A stretch of DNA of 52,365 bases from Bacillus sp. FJAT-27916 (GCF_001183965.1 NZ_LFZV01000001.1:4007976-4060340), one strand, 5' to 3'. Shown: positions 1 through 12,165, counted from the stretch's first letter. Notes: generated by a model from the sequence alone, not told the origin. Numbers and translations: made by a program.

Positions 1-1270
<1,270 letters not shown>

Positions 1271-1404
1271 GATGTTTGATCTAGCTATTAAAAATAAAAC
1301 ATTGACGAGAGTTAAACTCTCAAGTTTTAAGACTTGCTTAGCGTTTCGTTTTGTTTAGTTTTCAAAGAACAATTTTCTTCGTTGTCGTTTTTGGCGACTT
1401 AACT
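1271..1404 (-). promoter_or_regulatory. rRNA operon leader with boxA-like antitermination sequence
   Basis: This is the transcribed leader between rRNA promoter P2 and the 16S gene. On the minus strand it contains TTCTTTGAAAACTAAACAA (about 1353-1371), a block typical of Bacillus rRNA leaders around the boxA/NusB region. AT-rich sequence follows up to the 16S start. The gene-free stretch 1271-1648 holds this leader, two promoters and the lysS terminator. Confidence 0.7.
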
Positions 1405-1433
1405 ATCTTACCAAGTTCAGTCTTCCGTGTCAA
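1405..1433 (-). promoter_or_regulatory. rRNA operon promoter P2 (sigma-A)
   Basis: The minus strand reads TTGACA (1433-1428), a 17-base spacer and TAAGAT (1410-1405). The -35 box is perfect and the -10 box is one base from consensus. It lies just upstream of the rRNA leader, as expected for the proximal rRNA promoter. Confidence 0.8.
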
Positions 1434-1488
1434 CAACTTTTCTATTCTTTTTTTCGTCGTTCGCTTTAGGTCAGCGGCGACGTATATA

Positions 1489-1517
1489 AATATATCACCC
1501 GTCATTTTATATTGCAA
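1489..1517 (-). promoter_or_regulatory. rRNA operon promoter P1 (sigma-A)
   Basis: The minus strand reads TTGCAA (1517-1512), a 17-base spacer and TATATT (1494-1489), in AT-rich surroundings. With P2 about 85 bases downstream this gives the tandem arrangement usual for Bacillus rRNA operons. It is weaker than P2 by sequence. Confidence 0.55.
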
Positions 1518-1610
1518 TAGTTATTTATGAAAAAATTATAGTTAATTTATTTAAAATATTTAATAAGATAAAACTCGTTGCAAAAGGTAAATGTTATGGG
1601 GATATACATA

Positions 1611-1641
1611 AAAAAAGAGCCATGTCTCCATGGCTCTTTTT
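1611..1641 (-). terminator. Rho-independent terminator of lysS
   Basis: AAAAGAGCCATG and CATGGCTCTTTT form a 12-bp stem with a 4-base loop. It is followed on the minus strand by a run of T, 8 bases after the lysS stop codon. Confidence 0.9.
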
Positions 1642-1648
1642 AAGTATC

Positions 1649-3130
<1,482 letters not shown>

Positions 3131-3230
3131 TTACTACTCACTCCATCTCTGTATCGCTATATACTGTTTTTTATTTTACACAAAATAACACCATAAGACA
3201 CCAGTATCTACTTGAATTTTTTAAAATAGC

Positions 3231-3258
3231 AGAAAAACTGCCGGAATGGACCCGGCAG
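3231..3258 (-). terminator. Terminator of the fol-dusB operon
   Basis: CTGCCGG (3238-3244) pairs with CCGGCAG (3252-3258) across a 7-base loop. On the minus strand a short T tract follows. It sits about 50 bases after the dusB stop. Confidence 0.8.
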
Positions 3259-3307
3259 CTTATGATTCATGCTTATTTTAGTAATTAGATGCAAGGCTGT
3301 CAAATCA

Positions 3308-4306
3308 TCAAACAGCTTCCGTTACTTGACCCTCTGCTTCAATGTCTTCTACAAGTCCATAGAGCAGCCCGACAAGCTGGTCGCGTGTCTCTACAATATT
3401 AATTTCTTTCCTTATCTTCCCGCTGCCTTGCACGCCCTTTAAATACCAGGCGGCATGCTTTCTCATTTCGCGAACAGCGATATATTCATCCTTCAGGGCA
3501 ATCAGCCGGTCTAGATGGAGCACGCATACGTCCATTTTCTCGCGTACAGAGGGCTCTGGCAGCAGGATACCGCTCTCGAGATATTTAACCGTCTGATACA
3601 TCATCCACGGGTTCCCAAGCGCCGCACGACCAATCATGACCCCATCACAGCCTGTCTCATCAAGCATGCGTTTAGCATCCTGTGGAGTTTGGACATCACC
3701 ATTACCGATGACTGGAATATTGACCGATTCCTTCGCAAGCTTGATGTAATCCCAGTTCGCTTGCCCTTCATACATTTGTACGCGTGTACGTCCATGGACA
3801 GCCACAGCGCTTCCGCCAGCCCTTTCAACAGCCTGCGCATTTTCTGCCACGAGGATATGTTTATCATCCCAGCCAATGCGCATCTTTACCGTAACCGGCT
3901 TTTCTACCTTATCGACTACCGCAGAAACCATCTCATAGATCTTATCTGGATTCAATAGCCAGCGGGCTCCTGCTTCACATTTAATAATCTTATTAACCGG
4001 GCAGCCCATATTAATATCAATAATGTCTGCATTCGTATTCTTGTCAACGAACTGGGCAGCCTGAACGAGAGATTCCTTCTCCCCACCAAAAATCTGCAGG
4101 GACAACGGCTTTTCACGCTCATCGATGTAGAGCATGCTCAAAGTCTTCTCGTTGCCATACACAATTCCCTTGTCACTGACCATTTCTGCACAAACAAGAC
4201 CGACTCCGAATTCCTTCACCGTCAGACGGAAGGCAGAATTACATACTCCAGCCATCGGAGCCAGCACTACCGGGTTCTTCATTTCGACGTTCCCAATCTT
4301 CAGCAT
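3308..4306 (-). CDS. dusB: tRNA-dihydrouridine synthase B family
   Basis: This FMN enzyme reduces uridines in the tRNA D-loop, using NADPH. From the chosen start the protein has 332 residues. PMAGVCNSAF (17-26) belongs to the flavin-binding barrel, GCPV with the catalytic cysteine at residue 102 follows, and HGRTR near 180 is a family motif. An upstream in-frame ATG at 4339 would add 11 residues, but GGGAGGT lies 8 bases before the ATG at 4306, so I chose 4306. It is the last gene of the folate operon, behind a small helix-turn-helix gene, as in B. subtilis (yacF). A housekeeping role in tRNA modification is well supported. Confidence 0.95.
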   Translation of the reverse strand: MLKIGNVEMKNPVVLAPMAGVCNSAFRLTVKEFGVGLVCAEMVSDKGIVYGNEKTLSMLYIDEREKPLSLQIFGGEKESLVQAAQFVDKNTNADIIDINMGCPVNKIIKCEAGARWLLNPDKIYEMVSAVVDKVEKPVTVKMRIGWDDKHILVAENAQAVERAGGSAVAVHGRTRVQMYEGQANWDYIKLAKESVNIPVIGNGDVQTPQDAKRMLDETGCDGVMIGRAALGNPWMMYQTVKYLESGILLPEPSVREKMDVCVLHLDRLIALKDEYIAVREMRKHAAWYLKGVQGSGKIRKEINIVETRDQLVGLLYGLVEDIEAEGQVTEAV

Positions 4307-4339
4307 GGATATGACCTCCCTATCCGTGTTGTTATTCAT

Positions 4340-4549
4340 CTATTTAACAGGAGGCTTCAATTCCTCCATCGTAATCCCCAGCTGCTCCGCCACATCCGTC
4401 AAGAAGGTTGTTGTCGGGTTCCTGTTTCCCCGTTCCACTTCCCCAAGCATAGAGACGGATACACCAAGCTCCCTAGCGAATTCTTCTTGCGTAAAACCCT
4501 TTAATTTCCGGAAAGCCCGAATGCGCCTTCCCCATCTTTCTGCTTCCAT
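4340..4549 (-). CDS. yazB: Small XRE-type helix-turn-helix protein
   Basis: This 69-residue protein is almost entirely one lambda-repressor-like DNA-binding domain. The helix-turn-helix is at about residues 19-40 (FTQEEFARELGVSVSMLGEVE), followed by RGNRNP. There is no ligand or oligomerisation domain. The start overlaps the end of folK by 49 bases in another frame and has its own AAAGGGG ribosome site 7 bases before the ATG. Its place between folK and dusB matches B. subtilis yazB. The target is unknown; autoregulation of the folate operon is possible but is inference only. Confidence 0.9.
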   Translation of the reverse strand: MEAERWGRRIRAFRKLKGFTQEEFARELGVSVSMLGEVERGNRNPTTTFLTDVAEQLGITMEELKPPVK

Positions 4550-5025
4550 ACTCGAACCCCTTTTTTGTCGGGGATATCGTCCATGACTTCCCTTACCGGT
4601 TTGTCCATATTTGGCAGAGTGATGTCCTTATCAAGTTCCACGAGCGGAATGGCAACAAAGGCTCTTTCCATAATTCGCGGGTGCGGGATAATCAAGTTTT
4701 CCGTGACAATATTCTCTTGATTATATAGTAAAATGTCAAGGTCTATCGTTCTTGGACCCCATCTGATTTCCCGTTTTCTGCCAAGTTTCTTCTCAACATA
4801 CATACAGCATGCGAGTAGGTCTTGCGGTGATAACTCTGTTTGAAGGCAAATAACCATATTCAAGAATTTACCTTGTTCTTCATATCCCCAAGGATTGGTC
4901 TCATAAATGGAGGATACAGCCGTAATCCGATTGGAGGGATGGCTGGATAGCTCTTCAATAGCGTTCATTAAATAGCTTTCGCGATCCCCCAGATTCGTAC
5001 CTAATCCGATATAGGCGCTATTCAT
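4501..5025 (-). CDS. folK: 2-amino-4-hydroxy-6-hydroxymethyldihydropteridine pyrophosphokinase
   Basis: FolK transfers pyrophosphate from ATP to 6-hydroxymethyl-dihydropterin, giving the substrate of FolP. The 174 residues show GLGTNLGDRE (7-16) at the pterin site, YETNPWG (41-47), and the signature RWGPRTIDLDILLY (88-101), which holds the ATP and magnesium ligands. The start ATG overlaps the folB stop (ATGA), so translation is probably coupled. The 3' end overlaps the start of yazB. Length and motifs are normal for the family. Confidence 0.97.
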   Translation of the reverse strand: MNSAYIGLGTNLGDRESYLMNAIEELSSHPSNRITAVSSIYETNPWGYEEQGKFLNMVICLQTELSPQDLLACCMYVEKKLGRKREIRWGPRTIDLDILLYNQENIVTENLIIPHPRIMERAFVAIPLVELDKDITLPNMDKPVREVMDDIPDKKGVRVWKQKDGEGAFGLSGN

Positions 5026-5390
5026 GCTGACTCACGCTTTCTCTCAATTTCCACAGCCACTGATTGATAATGACCGGGAATCGGAGGGTCAGGCTTGATT
5101 ACTCTGACAGTACACGCTTGAATTATTTCATGCTGCGTCAACACTCCAGCTGCAATTCTTTCAGCTACCGCCTCGATTAAATCAAAGCGCTCGCCCTCTA
5201 CGATTTCTTTGCATAACGTGTATATTTCAGCATAATTAACCGATTTATTCAAATCATCTGTCTGTCCTGCCGGCTTAAGATCTAAGTAAGCAGTAAGATC
5301 AACACGATAGCGCTGGCCTAATTTATTTTCCTCTGGATAAACACCATGGTATCCATAAAATTCCATCTTTTCAAGAATTATTTTATCCAT
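5022..5390 (-). CDS. folB: Dihydroneopterin aldolase
   Basis: FolB cleaves 7,8-dihydroneopterin to 6-hydroxymethyl-dihydropterin and glycolaldehyde. The 122-residue protein has the tunnelling fold pattern: YGYHGVYPEEN (12-22), E73 for pterin anchoring, and a lysine at 99 in VIKPDPPIPGH (97-107), the position of the catalytic lysine. It overlaps folP by 8 bases and folK by 4, in a tightly coupled folP-folB-folK-yazB-dusB operon. Confidence 0.96.
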   Translation of the reverse strand: MDKIILEKMEFYGYHGVYPEENKLGQRYRVDLTAYLDLKPAGQTDDLNKSVNYAEIYTLCKEIVEGERFDLIEAVAERIAAGVLTQHEIIQACTVRVIKPDPPIPGHYQSVAVEIERKRESA

Positions 5391-6216
5391 TTACCTTCAC
5401 CTTCCCTAACATTGCATCCATCATCCTCGCTGCGCGTGCATTCTCCTTCACATCATGCACACGCATGATGCTGCACCCTTGCTGAATTCCAAGACAAACA
5501 CTCGCAATAGTTCCCTCAACGCGCTCCTCAACTGGCAATTGCAATGTATGGCCAATCATTGATTTACGGGAGGTACCAAGTAAAACTGGGTAACCGAGAC
5601 TTGTAATGATACGGAGGTTTCTCATCATCAGCAGGTTCTCTTCAAGAGTCTTAGCAAAACCAATGCCTGGGTCAAGGATAATTTGTTCATCCTTTACGCC
5701 TGCTCCCTTCACCAGCTGAATGCTCTCATATAAATCATTTAATGCATCTCGCATAAAATCCTGATAGGGCTTTGCTTCACGATTATGCATGAGAATGATT
5801 GGAACACCTGTATCTGCTGCTACCTTCGCCATATCCGGGTCAGCCTTTGCCCCCCAAATATCATTTATAATATGAGCACCTGCTTTTAATGCGGCTCTGG
5901 CTACATCAGCTTTGTACGTATCAATGGAGATCGGTACATTCACCTCCTGAGCCAAACACTCAATGATTGGAACTACCCGCTCAATTTCCTCCTCAGACGA
6001 AATCTGCTCATATCCTGGACGAGTTGACTCACCCCCGACATCAATGATGTCTGCGCCGTCTTGGATGAGCTGGCGCGCCCGCTCAAGCGCTGTATCAACC
6101 GCATTATACCTTCCTCCATCAGAGAAGGAATCAGGGGTCATATTTAGGATTCCCATGATGAGCGTCCGGCCGCTCATCTCGAGTTTATATGGTCCGCATT
6201 CTATTACATTCACCAT
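5383..6216 (-). CDS. folP: Dihydropteroate synthase
   Basis: FolP (Sul) condenses 6-hydroxymethyl-dihydropterin pyrophosphate with para-aminobenzoate; it is the target of sulfonamides. Family motifs are clear: MGILNMTPDSFSDGG (21-35), DIIDVGGESTRPG (56-68), the DIWG pterin loop, and RVHDV near the C terminus. The 277 residues are normal. AAAGGAG precedes the ATG. In B. subtilis pabB, pabA and pabC come before this gene; here folP is the first gene and directly follows the cysK terminator, so para-aminobenzoate must be made from genes elsewhere or taken up. Confidence 0.97.
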   Translation of the reverse strand: MVNVIECGPYKLEMSGRTLIMGILNMTPDSFSDGGRYNAVDTALERARQLIQDGADIIDVGGESTRPGYEQISSEEEIERVVPIIECLAQEVNVPISIDTYKADVARAALKAGAHIINDIWGAKADPDMAKVAADTGVPIILMHNREAKPYQDFMRDALNDLYESIQLVKGAGVKDEQIILDPGIGFAKTLEENLLMMRNLRIITSLGYPVLLGTSRKSMIGHTLQLPVEERVEGTIASVCLGIQQGCSIMRVHDVKENARAARMMDAMLGKVKVNG

Positions 6217-6268
6217 TTACCAATACTCCTTTTATTAAGATGCCCTTAACACTTCTTCTATGGAAAAC

Positions 6269-6277
6269 ACTATACCA
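6269..6277 (-). promoter_or_regulatory. Probable extended -10 promoter for the fol operon
   Basis: The minus strand reads TGGTATAGT, an extended -10 element with one mismatch in the hexamer, about 50 bases before folP. No good -35 box is seen. It lies in the only gap between the cysK terminator and folP. Confidence 0.4.
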
Positions 6278-6310
6278 TAACTCATGGGCATGAATGGAAA
6301 TGTTGTGAAT

Positions 6311-6336
6311 AAAAAAAAGAGGCTTTCGCCTCTTTT
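6311..6336 (-). terminator. Terminator of cysK
   Basis: AAAAGAGGC, a short loop and GCCTCTTTT form a stem with a T run on the minus strand, 12 bases after the cysK stop. It separates cysK from the folate operon. Confidence 0.88.
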
Positions 6337-6348
6337 CGTTCATCTCTA

Positions 6349-7275
6349 TTAATCTTCAAAGTTATAAAGAGGTGTGCTCAAGTAGCGTTCTCCGTTATCC
6401 GGAATGATCGCCAGAACTTTTTTGCCTTCCCCAAGTTTCTTCGCAACCTGAAGCGCAGCATGGATAGCAGCCCCAGCAGAGATTCCTCCTAGGATACCTT
6501 CCTCTTTCGCAGCTCTTCTTGCTTGTTCGAACGCTTCTTCATTTGCCACTTTGATGATTTCATCATAGATTTCTGTATTTAATGTATCAGGAACGAATCC
6601 TGCACCAATTCCTTGAATTTTGTGCGGTCCTGGTGATCCTCCGGATAATACGGGAGAATCCGCCGGCTCGACAGCGACAATTTTGATATCTTTATAGGCT
6701 TCACGAAGTACGGAACCTGCACCGGAAATTGTTCCGCCTGTACCAATACCTGAAATGAAGGCATCAAGCTGGTCACCCATTTGCTCAACGATTTCTTTAC
6801 CTGTTGTTTGACGGTGAACCTCTGGGTTTGCTTCATTTTGGAATTGCTGTGGCATGAAATAGCCATTTTGCTCAGCTAGCTCAGTTGCTTTCGCGATGGC
6901 ACCCTTCATCCCTTCTTTACCAGGAGTCAGGATGAGTTGAGCACCATAAGCTTTCAGCAAATTACGGCGTTCAATGCTCATTGTGTCAGGCATGACTAGA
7001 ATGGCTTTATAGCCTTTTGCAGCCGCAACCCATGCAAGACCGATTCCTGTATTCCCGCTTGTCGGCTCAATAATTGTCGTATCAGGCTTCAATAGACCCT
7101 TCTCTTCAGCATCATTAATCATAGCTAAAGCAATACGGTCTTTCACGCTGCTGCCCGGATTCATGTATTCTAGTTTCAAATAAACCTCAGCAGAACCATC
7201 CTCTACAATCTTGTTCAACTTCACGACTGGTGTGTTCCCAATCAACTCTGACACATTATTTGCTATCTTACTCAC
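6349..7275 (-). CDS. cysK: Cysteine synthase A (O-acetylserine sulfhydrylase)
   Basis: CysK makes cysteine from O-acetylserine and sulfide with pyridoxal phosphate. The cofactor lysine is K45 in PGSSVKDR (40-47), and PTSGNTGIG (71-79) is the substrate and cofactor loop. An in-frame GTG at 7284 would add three residues, but AGGGGTGG sits 5 bases before the GTG at 7275, and that start gives 308 residues, the length I recall for the B. subtilis enzyme. It has its own promoter and terminator, so it is transcribed alone. Confidence 0.95.
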   Translation of the reverse strand: MSKIANNVSELIGNTPVVKLNKIVEDGSAEVYLKLEYMNPGSSVKDRIALAMINDAEEKGLLKPDTTIIEPTSGNTGIGLAWVAAAKGYKAILVMPDTMSIERRNLLKAYGAQLILTPGKEGMKGAIAKATELAEQNGYFMPQQFQNEANPEVHRQTTGKEIVEQMGDQLDAFISGIGTGGTISGAGSVLREAYKDIKIVAVEPADSPVLSGGSPGPHKIQGIGAGFVPDTLNTEIYDEIIKVANEEAFEQARRAAKEEGILGGISAGAAIHAALQVAKKLGEGKKVLAIIPDNGERYLSTPLYNFED

Positions 7276-7319
7276 TTCATCCACCCCTAATCCATAGTAT
7301 TTTCATATGTTTTATATAC

Positions 7320-7348
7320 AATTTAGCTATTTTTTTCCTATCTGTCAA
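7320..7348 (-). promoter_or_regulatory. Sigma-A promoter of cysK
   Basis: The minus strand reads TTGACA (7348-7343), a 17-base spacer and TAAATT (7325-7320), about 45 bases before the start codon. The -35 box is perfect. I could not identify a CymR operator with confidence. Confidence 0.65.
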
Positions 7349-7400
7349 CTAATATTCACTGGGCCAACCATCATTTACACCATTTTCTGGTTCTATCATC

Positions 7401-8261
7401 CTATTGCTCATATACCCATTTGACCCCGACTTCATCCCAAAAAAGATCGACGGCAGCAACCGCATCAAGCTGCTCCATGGCAATACGCCGTTTGACATAT
7501 GGCTCAAGCTGCTCTGCCGTATATGTCTTTCCTTCCATGAACTCCTCAACATACAAAACAGCGTAGCCTTCATCTACTTCATGAGGCTCACTCCATTGAC
7601 CTGCCTTTAAATTCTTCAAGGAGACTTTATAGCTTGTTGGTATGGTATCTGTCTCTAAAGAAAGCATCCCTAAATCGTATTCTGGATCGGACGGGGAATA
7701 TTCCATAGCCAAGGCCGAAAAATCAGCCCCAGCCTTTAAATCCTTAATAATGTTCTCTGCATCCGATTTCTTCTCAACGATGATATGAGATACATGGTAT
7801 AGATCCGGCTTATTGAAGAGGCTATTGTTTTCATCCAAATACCTCTCTATTTCCTCAGCGGCGACTTGGACATCCTTCGTAAGGATTTTCTCAAAGAGAA
7901 TAGAGAGCTTGAGTTGCTCCATCAGCTTTTTCTCATCCCGTCCTTCTTCTTTTCCATATCCATAGGTCGATTGATGAAGGCGCCGTTCCATCTCCACTTC
8001 CTCTTTTGTAACAGACAAACCATTCTTATCAGCCATTTGGCGGATGACCTCATCATTGACCATTTTCCTCAAGGTTTCACGACCATAGGATAGGTCTAGC
8101 TTATCCGCCAATTCGGCTCTTTGAATATTCACATCTCCTACCGATGCTACTGTATCATCTAGGTTATTCTTCGATGTTCCGCCATAAAGAAAATATAGAA
8201 CCGTCGAGATATTGAGCAAAATCAATCCTGCGATGATTGCCCAGCACTGTTTAACAGACAA
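7401..8261 (-). CDS. yacD: Membrane-anchored parvulin-type peptidyl-prolyl isomerase (PrsA/SurA-like)
   Basis: This is a foldase-like protein that probably helps secreted proteins fold outside the membrane. The 286 residues hold an N-terminal membrane segment at about 8-27, a SurA-type N domain (about 35-130) and a parvulin domain (about 152-243) with YHVSHIIVE and GADFSALAMEYS. There is no lipobox cysteine, unlike PrsA itself, so it should be anchored by the helix. The start is TTG at 8261 with GGGGGAG 5 bases upstream. The gene follows hslO closely, as yacD does in B. subtilis. Its substrate is unknown. Confidence 0.88.
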   Translation of the reverse strand: MSVKQCWAIIAGLILLNISTVLYFLYGGTSKNNLDDTVASVGDVNIQRAELADKLDLSYGRETLRKMVNDEVIRQMADKNGLSVTKEEVEMERRLHQSTYGYGKEEGRDEKKLMEQLKLSILFEKILTKDVQVAAEEIERYLDENNSLFNKPDLYHVSHIIVEKKSDAENIIKDLKAGADFSALAMEYSPSDPEYDLGMLSLETDTIPTSYKVSLKNLKAGQWSEPHEVDEGYAVLYVEEFMEGKTYTAEQLEPYVKRRIAMEQLDAVAAVDLFWDEVGVKWVYEQ

Positions 8262-8279
8262 AGCAACTCCCCCAATAGC

Positions 8280-9158
8280 TTACTTTGCTTCTTTTTTCAG
8301 TTCTTCTAGTTCTTCTGTGGTGAAGGCATATGTTTCATTACAGAAATGACATTGAGCTTCTATGCCGCCCTCTGTATCAATCATATCCTGAATTTCCTCT
8401 TTACCGAGTCCAATAATAGCCCTGCTGTATCGGTCTTTTGAGCATTGGCACTCAAACTTGATTGGCATCGTATCCAATACTTTCACGTTTTCCTCTCCAA
8501 GAATACGATAGAGAATCTCCTCAGGCTTTAACCCGTCCTTCAGCATTTCAGAGATATACGGCATATTATTTAAGGAATTCTCTATTTGCGTAATCACGGC
8601 ATCATCTGTATTCGGAAGCAGCTGGATAATGAATCCTCCTGCAACGGCAATCGTATCATCCCCATTTACAAGAACCCCAACACCAACTGAGCTTGGTGTT
8701 TGTTCAGAAAGGGCGAAATAGTAGGTGAAGTCTTCGCCTAGTTCACCAGAGACTAAAGGTACTCTTCCGGAGAAATTATCCTTCATCCCTACATCCTTAA
8801 CGACAGATAACGTTCCCTCTGTACCTACTGCACGGCGGACATCAAGCTTCCCGCCTTCACGAGATGCGAAATCAACATGCGGATTTGTGACATAACCGCG
8901 CACTTCCCCATTTGCATTGGCATCCACGATAATCGGGCCGAGCGGTCCATTCCCCTCAATGCTGATCGTAATCTTTGCGTCACCCTTTTGCATGGCCCCC
9001 ATCATGACACCAGCAGTCATCGCTCTTCCCAGGGCGGCAGATGCTGTTCTCCATGTATCATGGCGTCTTTGCGCCTCTCCTACTGTTTCTGTTGTTGATA
9101 CGGCATATGCCCTTACTTGCCCTTCATAGGCCAATGCTCTTACTAAATAATCGTTCAT
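8280..9158 (-). CDS. hslO: Redox-regulated chaperone Hsp33
   Basis: Hsp33 is a cytoplasmic holdase activated by oxidation. The 292 residues carry the four zinc-binding cysteines that form the switch: CQC (237-239) and CHFC (270-273), spaced as in the family. The N-terminal substrate-binding part is intact. AAGGAG precedes the ATG. It sits between coaX and yacD with short gaps, suggesting one transcript. Confidence 0.97.
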   Translation of the reverse strand: MNDYLVRALAYEGQVRAYAVSTTETVGEAQRRHDTWRTASAALGRAMTAGVMMGAMQKGDAKITISIEGNGPLGPIIVDANANGEVRGYVTNPHVDFASREGGKLDVRRAVGTEGTLSVVKDVGMKDNFSGRVPLVSGELGEDFTYYFALSEQTPSSVGVGVLVNGDDTIAVAGGFIIQLLPNTDDAVITQIENSLNNMPYISEMLKDGLKPEEILYRILGEENVKVLDTMPIKFECQCSKDRYSRAIIGLGKEEIQDMIDTEGGIEAQCHFCNETYAFTTEELEELKKEAK

Positions 9159-9193
9159 GTTAAGCTCCTTCCTAGCTTTCCGAGAGAATGGCT

Positions 9194-9961
9194 CTACGGC
9201 CGATTCTTCTTATATATGATTTGCAGCCCCTTCAAAGTCAGGAACGGCGCCACCTCATCGATGACTGTTGTCTCACCGGCAATGAGATCTGCCCATACTC
9301 CTGTTGCAATAACCTTAGGTTGCTGTTTACTTTGTTTCTTTATACGGTTGACAATTCCCTCAACCTGACCGATGACTCCATACAAGATCCCTGCCTGCAT
9401 GGCCGAAACTGTCGTCTTCCCTATTATGCCTTCAGGTCGTAAGATTTCAACCCTTGGCAATTTGGAGGCTCTCTCAAAAAGGGCTTCCATTGAGATTTCA
9501 ATACCAGGCGCAATGGCTCCACCCATATATTGTTGATGCTCATTAACATAACAATACGTGGTTGCCGTCCCAAAATCCACAATGATGATTGGCGCCCCGT
9601 ATTCTTCTATGGCAGCCACCGCATTGACGATTCGATCACTCCCGACTTCACGGGGATTTTCGTACTTAATATGAAGACCTGTCTTAATTCCCGGTCCCAC
9701 CACAAGCGGTTCCAAATGAAAATACTTTGAGCACATCTTGATAAGGGCAGGCATAATCGGCGGTACAACGGAGGACATAATAATTCCTTCAATTTGTTCA
9801 GCCGAGACACCCGAATGACTAAATAACTGAGAGAAAATTAGGCCGTACTCATCCTCGGTTTTTCGTTGATTCGTTTCAATTCTCCAGTGGTAACGCAAAT
9901 AATCATCCTCATAAACCCCTATCAAGATATTCGAATTCCCCACTTCTAAAACGAGCAGCAT
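9194..9961 (-). CDS. coaX: Type III pantothenate kinase
   Basis: CoaX phosphorylates pantothenate, the first step of coenzyme A synthesis. The 255 residues align well with the Bacillus enzyme: [25 protein letters not shown] (107-115) with the conserved Asp109 and Arg110, and VDFGTATTY (128-136). One oddity is in the N-terminal phosphate-binding motif, normally D-x-G-N-(S/T), which reads EVGNS here; codon 6 is GAA. The usual TGG motif near the C terminus also reads TGV. The gene is otherwise full length with a good ribosome site, so I call it functional with moderate caution. Confidence 0.93.
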   Translation of the reverse strand: MLLVLEVGNSNILIGVYEDDYLRYHWRIETNQRKTEDEYGLIFSQLFSHSGVSAEQIEGIIMSSVVPPIMPALIKMCSKYFHLEPLVVGPGIKTGLHIKYENPREVGSDRIVNAVAAIEEYGAPIIIVDFGTATTYCYVNEHQQYMGGAIAPGIEISMEALFERASKLPRVEILRPEGIIGKTTVSAMQAGILYGVIGQVEGIVNRIKKQSKQQPKVIATGVWADLIAGETTVIDEVAPFLTLKGLQIIYKKNRP

Positions 9962-10008
9962 CTGTTATCCTCACCTTATCTTAGAATGTCCTTATTTTAA
10001 CATGCGCA

Positions 10009-10037
10009 ATAAAAAAGCGCCCCAATGAAGGGGCACT
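10009..10037 (-). terminator. Terminator of ftsH
   Basis: GTGCCCC and GGGGCGC form a 7-bp stem on the minus strand (one G-T wobble) followed by TTTTTTATT, just after the ftsH stop and before coaX. Confidence 0.85.
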
Positions 10038-10043
10038 TCTTTC

Positions 10044-12029
10044 TTATAGCTTATTGCGATCATCTGTCTCCATGTCTGGAGGAGTAGGTACATCTTTCCT
10101 GCCCTCAGCGATCGTCTCATCTTCTTTCGTCATATCTTCATGGACAACAGGTGATTTTTCCTTAGAGGAAAGGTTCACCTTTACATCGCCATTCGCCTTC
10201 TTGCGTTCAGGCAGTTTACCGTAATCCGCTAAGTGACGAATTTGCTCTGCATCCAATGTTTCTACTTCAAGCAATGTATTAGCGATTAAATCAAGCTTGC
10301 TGCGGTTTTCAGTAAGGATTGTTTTGGCACGCTCATAACATGTCTTGATGATGTTTTGGATTTCTGTATCAATCTCATAAGCAATCTTATCAGAGTAATT
10401 TTGTTCATTATTGATGTCACGTCCAAGGAATACTTGACCTTGTGTATGACCGAACTGCATTGGTCCGAGTCTATCACTCATGCCGTATTCAGTGACCATC
10501 TTTCTAGCGATGCCTGTTGCACGCTGGAAGTCATTGTGAGCGCCTGTACTTACTTCACCGAACACGATTTCTTCTGCGACACGTCCGCCTAATAGGCCGG
10601 TAATCTTGTCGTAAAGCTCTGGTTTCGTCATGAAGTAACGGTCTTCACGAGGAAGCATAACAGCATATCCGCCGGCTTGACCGCGCGGTACGATTGTCAC
10701 TTTATGAACCATATCAGCTTCATCTAATACAAGGCCGATAACCGTATGCCCGGATTCATGGAAGGCAACGATGTTTCTTTCCTTCTTGGAAATAACACGG
10801 CTCTTCTTAGCAGGACCGGCAATAACACGGTCAGTTGCCTCATCGATATCGCTCATGTCTACTTCTTTCTTATCTTGTCTGGCAGCAACAAGCGCCGCCT
10901 CATTTAACAAGTTCTCAAGGTCTGCTCCTGAGAAACCAGGTGTTCTCATTGCAATCGCTTTAAGATCAACATCCTCAGCAAGCGGTTTGCCCTGTGCATG
11001 AACACGAAGGACTGCTTCCCTTCCGTTTAGGTCTGGGCGGTCAACCGTAATTTGACGGTCGAAACGTCCTGGACGCAATAACGCTGGGTCAAGGATGTCT
11101 GGACGGTTAGTCGCAGCGATGATGATGATGCCTTCATTAGCACCGAAACCATCCATTTCAACTAGCAATTGGTTCAAGGTTTGCTCACGTTCATCATGTC
11201 CGCCGCCAAGACCTGCGCCACGCTGGCGTCCAACTGCATCAATCTCATCAATGAAGATGATACATGGAGCATTTTTCTTTGCATTTTCAAACAAATCACG
11301 AACACGTGATGCACCGACACCGACGAACATCTCAACGAAGTCAGAACCACTGATAGAGAAGAACGGCACGCCGGCTTCTCCAGCCACTGCACGTGCAAGC
11401 AAGGTTTTACCAGTCCCTGGAGGTCCAACTAACAGGACACCCTTCGGAATTCTTGCACCGAGCTCTGCGAATTTACGAGGGTCTTTCAAGAACTCAACGA
11501 CTTCGACAAGCTCCTGCTTTTCTTCGTCTGCTCCTGCCACATCTTTGAAACGAACCTTTTTCTTTTCTTCGCTGTACAGCTTAGCTTTGCTTTTGCCGAA
11601 GTTCATTACTCGGCTTCCGCCGCCTTGTGCATTATTCAACAAGAAGAAGAATAGCAGCAAGATGATAACAAACGGAATCATAGAAGTAAGGAATGTTACC
11701 CATGCGCTTGTTTGTTCGGCACCTTTCACATTAGTAGCGATGTTTTGGTCATCAATCAGATCAGTGACTTTCCCTGCCTGCTCTGAAAGAATGTATGTTA
11801 CATAAAACTCATCTTCCTTAGCGTCTTTTTCTTGGCCTGTTACTGCATATACACCATTTTCCACCTGCAAGTCGGCAGATTTGATCTCACCAGCTTCGAG
11901 TTTGTTTATGAACTCAGTATTTGACATTTGTGTGGTAGGCTCGGAGTTCTGGTTAAACACACTCACGACACCTATGATCGCCACAAAAATAAGTAAGTAA
12001 AATATGGTATTTTTAAATATACGGTTCAT
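10044..12029 (-). CDS. ftsH: ATP-dependent zinc metalloprotease FtsH
   Basis: FtsH is a membrane-bound AAA+ protease that degrades misfolded and regulatory proteins. The 661 residues show two membrane segments (about 8-24 and 111-132) flanking an extracytoplasmic domain, a Walker A GPPGTGKT (202-209), Walker B IIFIDEID (257-264), the second region of homology near 308-324 (TNRPD to RPGRFDR), and the zinc motif HESGH (424-428). The C-terminal tail is charged. GGGAGGAGG precedes the ATG. The order tilS-hpt-ftsH is conserved across Firmicutes. Confidence 0.98.
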   Translation of the reverse strand: MNRIFKNTIFYLLIFVAIIGVVSVFNQNSEPTTQMSNTEFINKLEAGEIKSADLQVENGVYAVTGQEKDAKEDEFYVTYILSEQAGKVTDLIDDQNIATNVKGAEQTSAWVTFLTSMIPFVIILLLFFFLLNNAQGGGSRVMNFGKSKAKLYSEEKKKVRFKDVAGADEEKQELVEVVEFLKDPRKFAELGARIPKGVLLVGPPGTGKTLLARAVAGEAGVPFFSISGSDFVEMFVGVGASRVRDLFENAKKNAPCIIFIDEIDAVGRQRGAGLGGGHDEREQTLNQLLVEMDGFGANEGIIIIAATNRPDILDPALLRPGRFDRQITVDRPDLNGREAVLRVHAQGKPLAEDVDLKAIAMRTPGFSGADLENLLNEAALVAARQDKKEVDMSDIDEATDRVIAGPAKKSRVISKKERNIVAFHESGHTVIGLVLDEADMVHKVTIVPRGQAGGYAVMLPREDRYFMTKPELYDKITGLLGGRVAEEIVFGEVSTGAHNDFQRATGIARKMVTEYGMSDRLGPMQFGHTQGQVFLGRDINNEQNYSDKIAYEIDTEIQNIIKTCYERAKTILTENRSKLDLIANTLLEVETLDAEQIRHLADYGKLPERKKANGDVKVNLSSKEKSPVVHEDMTKEDETIAEGRKDVPTPPDMETDDRNKL

Positions 12030-12165
12030 CCCTAACCTCCTCCCAAAGGAAACTAAATAGTATTTGGCTATAGTGCATTTAGGTACTTATTTATTTTATA
12101 TAAATATAATAGACCCGTCTATTTTGCTGAAATAAAACGTGTTCTAATCATTTATATCCCTAAAT

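Noticed and set aside
11095-11805. 236-codon plus-strand open frame
   Set aside because: It is antisense to ftsH, has no plausible ribosome site, and its low-complexity Ser/Pro/Thr composition is typical of a shadow of the AAA+ domain.
12109-12122. Palindrome ATAGACCCGTCTAT between hpt and ftsH
   Set aside because: The 2-base centre is too tight for a good terminator hairpin and no regulator motif is recognised; possibly a weak hpt terminator.
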